From Halichondria panicea (Eukaryota > Porifera > Demospongiae > Suberitida > Halichondriidae): DNA of 64,000 nt. Below, in pieces: positions 32,033 to 43,429 of this stretch. The translations under genes were made by a program, and so were the position numbers. The stretch covers positions 2,809,001-2,873,000 of the forward strand of contig NC_087391.1 in the NCBI RefSeq assembly GCF_963675165.1, written 5' to 3'. The notes beneath the pieces are model-generated. The model saw nothing but the letters and a program-made list of their open reading frames with translations, searched no databases and was not told where the DNA came from. Numbering within the stretch: position 1 is the stretch's first letter; every line of letters begins with the position of its first letter.

Positions 32033-33560
32033 AAAGAGAATGGTCAACCCATCAAATTTTACTCATTAATTATTCATGAGCTATGTTTTACGGAGTGCTC
32101 AAAGGCGGCCGTTTTCCTTGGGTTAGAGCGCCATATCTTATTTTGTGAGAGTTGCTTGGTCTTGAAAGCAAAAAAACGCTTCGTGGTGCTCTCCACTGCA
32201 CAGAGCTAGAAGTTTTACTACTACAGTCTCTTGGTGATTACTCAGAGCTTCCACTGGAATATATTTTAAGGCTTGTCTTGATACTTGTCTTGATACTTGT
32301 CAGTCAGAATAAAACACCAATATGGTCGTCTTGGTATTGGTAGCCTGGAAAACGTAGCCAATCCGACCCTAATCTCCTCTCTGGCTACTCGAGGGGTTGT
32401 GGTCACCCACTGTGTCTGATTATGCTCTTTCACGTAGTATTTTTAATATGATGCCTGGCTCAATGGAGGAGTGGCCTGTGTGTGTGATGTGGCGTGGGCG
32501 TGAAGGGAAGTTAATCATTTCATTTCATGTATGTATGTGTGTGTGTGTCGAGGTACACTCAGTGCAGTAATATCTACCGACCGTTAGAAAAATGCTTCAA
32601 GATCCTCGTAGTATAACCTCAGTGAGGTTCTAGAGCAGCCAGTGAAACTATCGATGCCTATGGCCTTGTTGAGGTGAGAGAACACTGGCTGGGATCATAG
32701 CTAGATATAGAAGCTACCTCAAGCTAGAAAATAAAGCGCCTGAGGAAGAAGCTCTTGCGATGGACTAAAGTTCCTGGATTGGTAAGTCTAGAGTAGCCTC
32801 TGTAGTCTTGATAGCTTCAGTATAACTTTGTTTAGGCTAGTTAGTAAAGCAGCAGTGGACATCATGAGCCACCATTAAACTTGTAAACCTGTGTGCAGGT
32901 GAAAAAAACTTTTCCCAGGAAAAGGGCGTCTGCTGATTAGAACCTCGCAGATAAATTTCTTTAGATCCTGATTGAACCATGTCACTGTGAGAACATTGAG
33001 AACTCGTGTCTTTAGTCACTTTGTGCATTCATACTGTAAATTGTAACCAATTGCTAATTAGTGGGGATGGTCAGTTGCTTGGTAACGATGATGGTGTCGA
33101 GATACCCCTGTGGTCTGCGCTACCTGTCAGAAATAGTGACAAGTCATTTCAATGTATGATTCATGGTATAATTGGATTGTAAAACATCTTGTTTTCTTTA
33201 AAACGGATTAAACCACACCTACTCGTAGCATGTGCACCTCCCGTGCCAAGCTGCAACAGGAGATTTGATAGTTTATCTTATGTACCTCTTCTTAATTAGC
33301 TTTTATTTATTCCATCAGGATGTTGGATAGCAGCAAGGACTCTGACCACCACTTCACATTCTGTTCAAGTCCAATCTAAGAGGTACTTGACAAACTTGTT
33401 TGTGAGTGCATTCCACCTAAGTAGCCACGAATCCGGGCTGATTAAAGTACGGCCTGGTATCTATTGCATAGGTGATAGTGCACATGTGCAACTGAGTTCC
33501 CCAGAATCTGAGGATTTTGTTCACTAGTTTTTTCCGTAATAATGTCTCTTGTGAAGCGGC

Positions 33561-33797
33561 TTATGCCCTCTATTGTGTTGTTGAGAAGGCTAGCTTGCAC
33601 ACTAGTCTGAAGCCAAAAGAGGCTCTCATATACGTCCATGATGGTCGTATGGTCGGGAAGCACAAAGACTTTCCATAGCCTGTACAGGAACCAAGCTCGG
33701 ACATCCTGACCATACGACCATTGTAGAGGTAGATGAGAGCCTCTCTTGGCTTTAGACTAGTGTGCAAGCCTTCTCGACAACGAAATAGAGGGCATAA
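33561..33797. repeat. Long hairpin, arms about 95 bp, loop about 47 bp
   Basis: The left arm, from 'ttatgccctctattgtgttg' through 'gcttgcacactagtctgaag' to 'atggtcgtatggtcggg', returns in inverse order with about 10 mismatches and small indels in the right arm ('cctgaccatacgaccat' to 'gaaatagagggcataa'). The transcript of either strand would fold into a nearly continuous duplex. It may be a foldback element; no other copy was noticed in the window. Confidence 0.75.
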
Positions 33798-34080
33798 CCA
33801 CAGCTAGCTAAGGTACAACGTAGATAGTAGATGGGCGTGGACGGGTCACGCCTATGTCAGTGTATGATTAAGCGCATGTGTAATATCACCCATGCAATAA
33901 TACCGGCCTGGATTTGAGGTTGTATGTTTGTAGTGGCTAACTCGCATGGTAATTAACTCATTCATTATACAGTCATGTGAATGGTATGTCCGGACTGCAC
34001 CCATTTGTCTAGACCAGGACTCACTCTTACCCATAAGATGCAGTAAATACTTATTTACTGCATTTGCATTTGCATTTGCA

Positions 34081-34154
34081 TTTGCAGGCTCAAAAGATAG
34101 TAGACTAGTGTCTACTATCTTTTGCACTAGTCTACTATCTTTTGAGCCTGCAAA
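34081..34154. repeat. Perfect 30-bp-arm hairpin beside a TTTGCA microsatellite
   Basis: The arm at 34081-34110 (core 'ggctcaaaagatagtagact') is exactly complementary to 34125-34154, with a 14-nt loop that repeats part of the arm ('tctactatctttt'). It directly follows four copies of TTTGCA or a close variant and a small palindrome at 34041-34060. Confidence 0.75.
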
Positions 34155-34628
34155 TAGTAAAAATCGGTCATCAACTTAATTTTTGGAGGTCTTCCAGTCT
34201 GTACCTGCTGTTGTATACATTGTACTGTACAACCTCCATAAAACGAACACCATTGGGGAACAGCCTTTTGGCCGTTATAGAGACGTGGTCTTCCTTAGGA
34301 GGTTTCAATTGCCAGCTATGTATGCTCTCTGATTCATTTCTTGCTGCAAATGAATCTTGGGGCTGCTTCTTTAGTTCATACAAGCTTTGAAAAGGTTGAA
34401 GGGACAAGCTACGTACAGCTAAGTTTTCACAATTGTGCAAAATAATGCTATCTCAGCTGCTAATTCTGAGTGTGGCTGTCCATTCTGGGAGGTTATTTTC
34501 CATTGCTAAAGCTGATTGGGGGACTAGAAAGCTGCTCGTTATACAGAGTAGAGAGGTGGTCGGTCCTGAGAGGTTGCTTTACATTGAAGTCATTGTAGTT
34601 TCAATCTGGACCTGAGCACTTGGCCGTT

Positions 34629-35003
34629 ATATAGCGTGTGGTTGCTCTTTGAAGGTGGTCATTAATGGAGGTTCCACTGTATTTGTACTTTAATTGCCCA
34701 GGGTAATCCTTAAAACCAGTAAGAGGTTGTACGAGTGGTGTACAATGCAATGCCAAGCATTTATACGAGCACTCATGCATGCATGTACTAATTTTCTGGA
34801 TTCTGCTTTGTAATGGTACAGCGTGTGGTTGCTCTTTGGAGGTGGTCATTAATGAAGGTTCCACTGTATTTGTACTTTAATTGCCCAGGGTAATCCTTAA
34901 AACCAGTAGGAGGTTGTATGAGTGGTGTACAATGCAATGCCAAGCATTTATACGAGCACTCGTGCATGCATGTACTAATTTTCTGGATTCTGCTTTGTAA
35001 TGG
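34629..35003. repeat. Tandem duplication, about 190-bp unit
   Basis: Two direct copies (about 34629-34817 and 34820-35003) share 'gcgtgtggttgctctttg', 'ttccactgtatttgtacttt', 'ggtaatccttaaaaccagta' and 'atgcatgtactaattttctg' with only a few differences. The unit starts with a sequence resembling the end of a CAGTGGAACCTCC-type inverted-repeat element. It contains overlapping minus-strand frames that are products of the repeat, not genes. Confidence 0.75.
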
Positions 35004-37609
35004 TACTCCCATGGGGTATTAAACAGGAATGCAATAACTTATACATTTGACTTCATTGGCTGAGAATGCACACTTTGAGGTTAATCCACACTTGCAGCAT
35101 ATAGTACTAATTGTTTTTTGGACGATCATTTGTACTAATTCGTTTACTTCATTACGTGCACTGCACTTCATGTGTCCCGGTAAATAGTTTCCGTGCGACA
35201 ATTTTCGGCGAGGTCAACTTGCCCACCGGCATGAAAATAACGAATTTTTTACCCCACAAAAATTATTTGCTCTACTGTATAACGGCTATTATACATGTAA
35301 GCATCACATGTATATAATTATGTACACATGTTTTCTTGAGATTGATTCATAGATTTGCAAATAATTTGTAGCTTAATTCATTCTCGAGTTATAGCGCTAG
35401 TCATTAAAAGGATCCTAACCCTAACCCTAATACATGTAATTTGTCTACTGAACAATAACCATAGAATAATTTGTAATTTGCAGTTTCTTCAGAATCATTA
35501 GCAAAATCTGGCTTTGAGGTGAAGGGTTCAATGCTGCTGCTTCTGGTCGTGAAGCTTCCTACGTGAATGTGCGCGTGTTTATCTGAATGTGTGAAACATG
35601 TTTTTTACTTGCATCTGTTAGTTGTGAAAACCATGCGAGCATTTCTTTTCTTATCCTGGTAGCTACCAAATTAGCTAGTGATCTAGTGGGGGTAACATAC
35701 ATGTGCGATGAATAGAATGTCCATTGCATGATTTTCACTCCCTTTTATGATAGAAAATGCGCTATCATAATTCTGTCAACTATACATATACGCTTTTAGC
35801 TATGATGTGTCCGTTGGTCTGTATAGCCATACCACTTCTTGTCATTGTTTTCAATGGGATATTTGCAAACTCAATATATTTTTTGCTCTTGAGCCCTGTC
35901 CTGTACACCTTAAAAAAGCCTGCATTGAGGAAACTTACATCACTGGTGTTTGGCCTGCTCGGAAGTACTTCTTAATGTGCCTTTTATTGTGTGCTTAAGA
36001 CAAGAAAGATCATTATTATGCTATACGTAGCAATTAAATGTTACTGTTACTGTGACAGTGTGATTGCGTAAAATAGCGATTGATCCTTCCCACATAAATT
36101 CAGTTTTAATGACGGATATGATATAACGTACTAACAATAAATTATTGGGTATAGCGTTTTAATTCAAAAGCTTGACATTTCTTGAGTTTCTGTAGTGGTG
36201 ATAATGAGAGTGTCTGGCTTCAACTGAAACTGTACACCATTCCAGAGGCACTACCATTACCTCATATGTATCCAAGCAGTAGTGATAGCTCGATTTCTAT
36301 ACGTCTTATCTAATTAGAAGTGACTAATTGTTTACTGGTTGCTTGTACGATTTCTTCATAATACTGCAGCTTCGCTGTTTTGCTAGTGGTCAATTTAAGA
36401 CCTGTTGTAATAAAAGTGTCCTTGTACACCTTCAATATACACAGTCATGTAATTGTACTACTAAAAGCACACTATATAATGTAATAACAGATTCTGCTGC
36501 CATCATTATCTGGCACAATATTTACAACTGTCTTGAGTGTGGTATTAAGTGATGTTGCCTATATAATTATAGTGTCACAGCTGTAGTGTGATCTCTATTT
36601 CGCTTTTTGTAATGTGGGCAGTGGCTCAGAAGTGCTTAACGTGGTGATGAAACTATTTAAAGAATTAAACCAAAGATCATGCAGATACATGTATTGTGTA
36701 TTGGCTAATGTATGAACACCTGTAATGAATGCTCATTCTTGGTCATTACCACAATAATTATGGCTATAGCCTACATGTAAGTACGAACCATGCATGTAAA
36801 TCTATACCTACACTCTACACAGTAAAGGATCACCAATGATGTGTACTACTGTACAATGTGTATAAACTACGAAGTCATGTAGTTGACACACACAATGTGT
36901 ATGGGCGTTTGAGAAGGTTGGACACGTGCACTGCTTTTTGCTGAGCTGGTACTGTAACAGTTTATTGACGATTTTCTATGTGATTTTCCACGGTCATTGG
37001 AAATTGATGGCAGCATTTCTGTTACTCTCTGGTTACTCTCTGTCTACTGTGAATATAATTCACCAACCCAACCCCCAGCGATCCCCTCCATTCTGACGGC
37101 ATAGAGTGTTTACTAGATTTTTGCCTGCCAGTGCGATGCAATTAAATTACATACAGCACTGCTGAACTATACTCTATACCCTATAGTCTACATGGTCAAT
37201 ATACAATATGCTAGTCAGGTGATATAAGTTCCAGAGGTGGCCATATCTTTTGCTTACAGTTGTTTAATATCTATGGTAACGTGAGCAAGAACCTTAGGAA
37301 TACCACGTGAATGCATGATGATGCGTGTCCAATCTCTTCTGCATGAGTGTGCTAAGGAAGTGGTGCAATGCAATAATATTTTTAGTGAGTACGTGTGTAA
37401 TGTATTCAGACTAGCAGAATATTTAACAGTTTTGTCTAATTGTCAAACCAGTTTGTTACAACAACTTCTCGCTGCAGTTACACTTACACTTAATTTGCAC
37501 CACTCCTCACCAATCTGCACACAGCATACACAATTGAACGTATTTTCCTTGGTAATTGCAAACTAGGGTAAAGGCTCACATATGTATATACATTACCTTC
37601 TACACACAG

Positions 37610-40600
37610 CAGCTTCCCGTGCCAACCGTCGTCACGCTCAGTTCGGAAAATTTGGAATACTCCATGTCTCTGGTCTGACTACCAAATTGTCATCACCCCT
37701 CCCTTTGCGGAGTCCATAACGGAGGGAGACGTCAAATGGGAAAAAGGTAATGTGGTTCACTGGTGGTATTGCTATAGCATTTACAGTCCTGTACGTACAA
37801 AGTAACTAAGGGTGGATAACTAGTGTTTCAAAGTTTCCATGGCAGTATAACTATTGATCTTGCACCAACTGTAGCATAATTATGGTAATTGCCTTGCGAC
37901 ATATTATGTCTTCTTTGCCTATGGCTTTTTGCTTGGTAGTTTTGATTACATCGCGCAGCAAATAGAGAATGAAACGATTTGATGTTAGAAATGCGTAAAT
38001 ACAACTCCACTGCTGCTGCTCATGAATTTGCATACAGAGGTTGGTGACTCAGTGGCAGTGGATGAAGTTATTGCTGAGATTGAAACAGACAAAGTAAGTA
38101 CGAACATTTTTTCATACCCATGTAGCGGTTGGTCTTTGTCAGTAATTTATACAACAAATAAATTATAGAACTCATTCCTCTGGGCTCAGTTGTTGTATCG
38201 ACTGTCTGTTTATGGTAGTTCCTATCCAGTGGAGGTAATAATTGTCCCAGCTGTGCTCGTGATGTGTTTGTAGCGTCTGTGTTGTGCATTGTATGTTCTG
38301 CTATGGAATGGGGTACTGGTGATGCTGTGAGCAGTTTGGTTCACACAATAAATGTGTCATGATTATAAGCACTAATTTTGCAATTAATTTTGCACTCTAT
38401 TTTAATTATGTTCTAATATGGGTAGTAGTCTCGCTGTACATGTAATTGGTGTTACAGTACTACATTGTCAAGTTGATTGGAGAGCTTCAAATGAGTACTC
38501 AGTGTGTACTCAGCGTAGTGTGTTATAGTAGCAACTCAGCACCAAAACATGTACTAACGTACGTAAGAGACAGTTACGGTGGTCTGGGCATTTTAATGTA
38601 CATGTACATGTAGCTCAAATCTTTTTAAATCTTCAGTTTTTTGTACCCGTCCATTGGCTTGTTACATGTAAAATTCCGAATCACACAGACAGCAATCCCG
38701 GTGCTCTCCTCAGTGACTGGAGTGATAGAAGAGCTCTTTGTGCCAGACGGGGAAAAGGTGCTTGCCAACACTGAGCTGTGTAAGATCAAAATAAGTGAGA
38801 CCTTAGGGGAGGCACCAGCTCTACAAACCACTACCCAGCAGCCCCCACCACCATTACAACCTTCACAATCTCCACTGCCTGCACCATCACAACCCGAGTT
38901 ACCCACTCATGCTTCCATCCCGACTATTCTGCCACCTATACCACCATTGCCTAGTAAGAACTGGGTATAATACTGCATTGATTCTGATTTAGATTTGAAG
39001 CAGTCTCTTTCAAAAGGTGTGCATGTATGTAAGCGTGCTTTGAGTATTTGTGTTGCCGTCCATACGTGTACATGTATAATGTAGATTTCGAGAATGTTTC
39101 CCACAGACCAACCATTTGGTGAGGTTCCAAACCCACCGCCCCCAGCACCTAGAGCCAGTGCAGAGCTACACTCAAGCACTAGGAGTGAGAAAAGAGTAAG
39201 TGAATGATGATCTTAAAAAACAGTGGTAGCCTTTTTATTTTTGAGCCTATTTTCGACGTTTTGCAATTAACCGGCCTGTAGAAGTTGTTTTGGTGTAAGA
39301 GCAGTATTGATTGAGAGTGTGCAGTCCAGTATGAAAATTGTTTCAGGTGAAGATGTCTCGTATGAGGCACCGTATAGCACAAAGGCTGAAGGAGGCGCAA
39401 AACACCAACGCCATGCTCACCACCTTCAATGAAGTGGACATGAGGTTGGTACACTGTAAGCACAGTCTTTACGCCTTTTTGTGTAGTCTCCATACCTCTA
39501 GTTCTTATTTTTAATTCTCTTTATTTGTCATCTATTAGTCTGGAGCCTCAAACACGTTGTCAATTAAACTACTTACTTTTTTGCTCCTTGAAAAACTGCT
39601 GTGGTAGATTCACTTTAATTAGGTGTAAATACATGTACATGATGTGCGTATAAATCTCAGTGCTACATGCAGTATGGTTGCGGTCGAATGTGCATGCAAT
39701 GTTGTGTATATGTAAATAACATCTATGTCGTGACGTCCACGTTGAAGGGAGAGCCAATGCTGTGTTAGGGTTACTGTTTTAAACCCTGTTGTGCAGATCA
39801 GAGTAGGTCTGGGGTAGGCGTCCCGTAGTAAGTTAACTGTGCCTGTATAGTCTATTCATTGCCAGTAATAGATCTGTTCCACACTCGCAGTAACGTTATT
39901 GAAATGAGAAATACACATAAGGAGGCATTTCTGAAGAAGCATGGAGTTAAACTCGGTTTCATGTCTCCCTTCATCAGAGCTGCCTGTTTCTCTCTCCAAG
40001 ACCAGCCTATAGTCAATGCAGGCAAGTTCTCGAGACCCGTATCGACGTGAATCACCTTTATCAGTGGTGCAAAATTGTTGCATGGTTGCATGTATTATGC
40101 TTTGAAATTAAACTGTACAACACTGACTCATCTGCAGCCTTTCTAGTCATGTAAATATAGCCTGCGTTGAATTGCATTTTAGCCAGCTCCATAAATGTAC
40201 CTTCCTCACTAGCCTCGCCACCATGCAGGCTGATTTTTTTCTAATGGAATGCTAAGAAAAATCGGCCTGTAGACGAGGCTATTAATGTCTCACCTCTGCT
40301 TTTCCCCTATTTGCAGTGATTGACGATGGAAACATCGTTTACAGGGATTACGTAGACATCAGTGTAGCAGTGGCTACTCCCAAGGTAGTCTCATGAATGT
40401 ACTCCAGTATTTAATTTCCAATGCCACTCAGAACATAGATAGAAAAGGACAGGGAATGGAAACGAAAATGTTTGTAGGGTGTGGCTAAAACTACAAAATT
40501 TATAATCAGCATGCTCATTACCTGTCTTGACTGCCATACAATGTGCTGTACATAGAAATAGCGAAATTGATCACTATTCGATGTTGATTATGCTAAACCT

Positions 40601-43057
40601 AGCTCTAAAAGATTAAGCCACTCAACCACTAAAAAAATAAATATTATACTAGCCATTACTATGAAGTCGTGGGAGGTCAAGGCCCGTGGTGTGTCTACTA
40701 AAGCAGTTTGAAGGACTATACTATACTGCAATGTTTATGAACAGTACAGCTTATCCATAGCATGAAACCATCCTATATAGCACTTATACATAATAACCAA
40801 GTCAAGCAATGTCCTTTGCCGTTTTGGCTTCACAGCAAGGAAGAGAAAAGTTGACATGAGTAAGTCAACAAAAATGGAGTAAAGACAACGGACTTAGAGC
40901 TTGTCAGTGGTATAAACTTACTTCTCTAGAATACCTCCCAGCCCCTGAGTAATCCCTAGTGAATAGGAGAGCTAAATATAACCTCAGAACGGTCAACCGC
41001 GAAATATAATGCGGAGAGTTTCAACCGCACACACAGGGCGGCCCGGTCGTTTCCAATCCCCCCCTCCTTTTCTATCTATGCTCAGATAGTCAATGTCAGT
41101 ATGATTTGCGTTTTGTGCATACAATGGTGTAACAAACTATTATTTCAGCATTGTTTGAATCACAGGGTCTTGTGGTACCTGTGCTGAGAAATGTTGGGAC
41201 AATGAACTACGCTGACATTGAAATTGGAGTAAATGAACTAGGACTCAAGGTAAGTAAACAATATTATTATAGTGGAGCCTTCGAGCAGTAGACACAAGGT
41301 TTTCTTGAATAATGCAATATTCCATAACCGATTCAAAAGCGTGTCCTTTCCTACGTTAATGTGCACCACTTACTAGAATATTTTGGTATAAAAATCAAAT
41401 TCCTGAAAGAAGTCTTGACCATTGTCGGAAGCTCCACTGTACTTTTTCACGACAGAAACAATCAGCTTAAGTGTGTTTATTAACCCTACAGGATTGGTTG
41501 ATTAGCAAGTAAATGCATATATATACAAATACATTATACACGCCATGTAAGCTATCCGGTTTAGAAGCCTTTCTCAAATGAATACTAGTTATTACCTTTG
41601 ATGTATCTGGCTTCACTGTGCAATATGCCATATATTTGCAAAGGGACTTAATCTAAATGTACTTATCACATAGCAATTGTTACGTACGCTGTGCCTGCAA
41701 AATGGTGTGTGATGTGTACAACTGTATGTTAATGAAAGCACTGCGGGTGCTGATGCCTCGGTGGAGATATCAAAGCTACATAACATAAAGCTAAATTTAC
41801 ACACATTATAATATCATGATAAACGTTTTTGCATTTTGCTGTGCATGCAGAGGCAGAATCCAGAATCGCAGGGAAACTCGAAGAGAGGGTGATGATCGAC
41901 CATGATTGTTATTAAAAACGATCGATGCCAAAAATCCAAGTCTAAATAAATGGCTGCATCAGCAGAGCCTTGCAGCTCTCTTCTCACTCTTGCAGCTACC
42001 AATAGCTAGCGTTCTAGTGCAGAGCTAACTATTAAGTGGAGCAGCAACACTCTGTGGACAAGTTATTCTACGCACTCTTCTGAAAAGGCTGCAATGACAT
42101 TCCAAGTAAACAAGAGTAGGCATAACCATAGATAGTAACTATGGCATAACTCGAGAAAGAAGCGAATCCACAAATTAAAATCCAAGAAAGCATGACTAGA
42201 AGCCTATAGAAACTCTTACTTGCACTTCATTGATCCTTGAGCAGCTGTAGCAGTCTACACACACACACACAAACACACTACCGTATACCTCGCTTGCGCA
42301 TGCGCACCAAGGCATAATTAGCATTCATTATAATATTATCGTACTCTTAAACTGTTGTGCATGCACTTGTGTTTGCTGTGTAGGCTCGTGATGGTACACT
42401 TGCCATAGAGGACATGGACGGAGGTACATTCACTATCAGCAATGGTGGAGTGTTTGGCTCCATGTTTGGGACGCCCATCATCAACCCCCCACAATCAGCC
42501 ATATTGGGTATGCACGCTACCATACAGAGACCAGTGGCCATTAATGGCAAGGTGAGAGTAATTACATTAGCTACTCAACTGATTATGGCCAAGCTGTTGG
42601 TTTTTTTTAGTGTGCAACAAGTTGAAGTGGCTTGTTACACTGTTACAAAGGCAGTTACAGTATCTACACTATTCAGAGGGAAGGACTAGGTTAAAAACGG
42701 CAGATTTTTACTAGCACAACACTTCTTCTGTCTTTCAATTTTCTCTAGAATCACTTTTGATTATCGTTCCTGAAGCCTGCAAATCAAAATCACCAACTAA
42801 CTTTTGAGCTCATCGAAGATACTGGAACTGTGCTGATACATTTTGAATTTTGCACAGCAGCTTTTGTTGCTGATTATTTTAGTGATACTTGACTTATTAA
42901 AACTCGCTATATCTGTGTACAGGTTGAGATCAGGCCTATGATGTACGTGGCACTAACGTATGACCATCGGTTGATTGATGGTAGAGAGGCTGTTCTCTTC
43001 CTGAAGAAGATCAAATCAGCTGTAGAAGACCCTCGTGTGATTTTGTTAGGCGTGTAG
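37610..43057 (+). CDS. DLST: Dihydrolipoamide succinyltransferase, E2 of 2-oxoglutarate dehydrogenase (5' end unresolved)
   Basis: This mitochondrial matrix enzyme transfers the succinyl group from lipoamide to CoA in the TCA cycle. Exons: 37610-37746, 38038-38093, 38689-38953, 39107-39195, 39347-39444, 39891-40021, 40317-40384, 41166-41249, 42384-42551, 42923-43057; all phases agree. The lipoyl domain opens with [15 protein letters not shown], and its lipoylated lysine is in EIETDK at the end of the second exon. A Pro-rich linker ([16 protein letters not shown]...) follows with no recognisable E1/E3-binding domain, as in animal DLST. The catalytic domain starts at [18 protein letters not shown] and includes [24 protein letters not shown], the [11 protein letters not shown] loop and the catalytic [12 protein letters not shown]. 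The product ends RVILLGV. The intron after 40021 must use a GC donor (CAG|GCAAGT) to keep frame. The leader may be encoded by the exons at 31558-31791. It converges on the TPR gene, 372 bp away. Confidence 0.92.
41269..41441. repeat. Small MITE-like element in DLST intron
   Basis: The ends 'tagtggagccttcgagc' and (complement) 'tgtcggaagctccactgta' are imperfect inverted repeats of about 15-18 bp, and the element is about 170 bp. The ends resemble those of pogo-like MITEs. Confidence 0.5.
41731..42317. repeat. Full-length copy of the 24309 element, inverted, in DLST intron
   Basis: It begins 'taatgaaagcactgcgggtg' and ends with a CA repeat plus 'cgcatgcgcaccaaggcata'. It matches the 24309 copy throughout in inverse orientation. 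It sits in the intron between DLST exons 41249 and 42384. The frame on the minus strand at 41814-42002 is the repeat's own frame. Confidence 0.75.
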
Positions 43058-43429
43058 ACACTTAACTATAAAAGTTTTGTTATTGTGTGTGCTGCAGAGT
43101 TCTAGTTAGTTATAAGGTGCCACTTTTACTTCGTTGTGTACTCAAGTTAGCAACAGCATCATTCCTTTAGTAATAAACTTGGAGGTCTCATGCCTACATG
43201 TGTAGAATTACCTAACAGTGTGACATTGAATAAAAACATGTCGTACAAAAAGTTCTAGTCTAATATTATATATACTACATGTATATATATATAAAAAAAT
43301 TATAATTATTCTATTGATAATTGCTTTAAAAAAAGGTCAGCTTACAATAATAATAAAATTGATCTGCCAAGGAACAGAACCAGTTGTTTCATTGTTACCT
43401 TGTGTTTGAGACGTGATTGTGATGAGAAA

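Larger units (their letters stand above)
31792..37609. other. Probable large DLST intron(s) or intergenic region, repeat-rich
   Basis: No convincing exon was found in 5.8 kb. If the leader exons at 31558 belong to DLST, one short exon of length 3n+1 must be hidden here. A candidate with a strong donor (A|GTGAGTACG at about 37383) follows the frame opened at 37315, but its acceptor is unclear. The region holds a MITE, two perfect or near-perfect hairpins and a tandem duplication, listed separately. The TAACCCTAACCC at about 35415 is too short to indicate telomeric DNA. Confidence 0.45.

Noticed and set aside
34601..35012. Two similar minus-strand frames (MEPSLMTTSKEQ..., MGVPLQSRIQ...)
   Set aside because: They result from the 190-bp tandem duplication and contain no domain.
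35411..35430. TAACCCTAACCCTAA, telomere-like
   Set aside because: Only about two and a half units in unique surroundings; no telomere or interstitial array.
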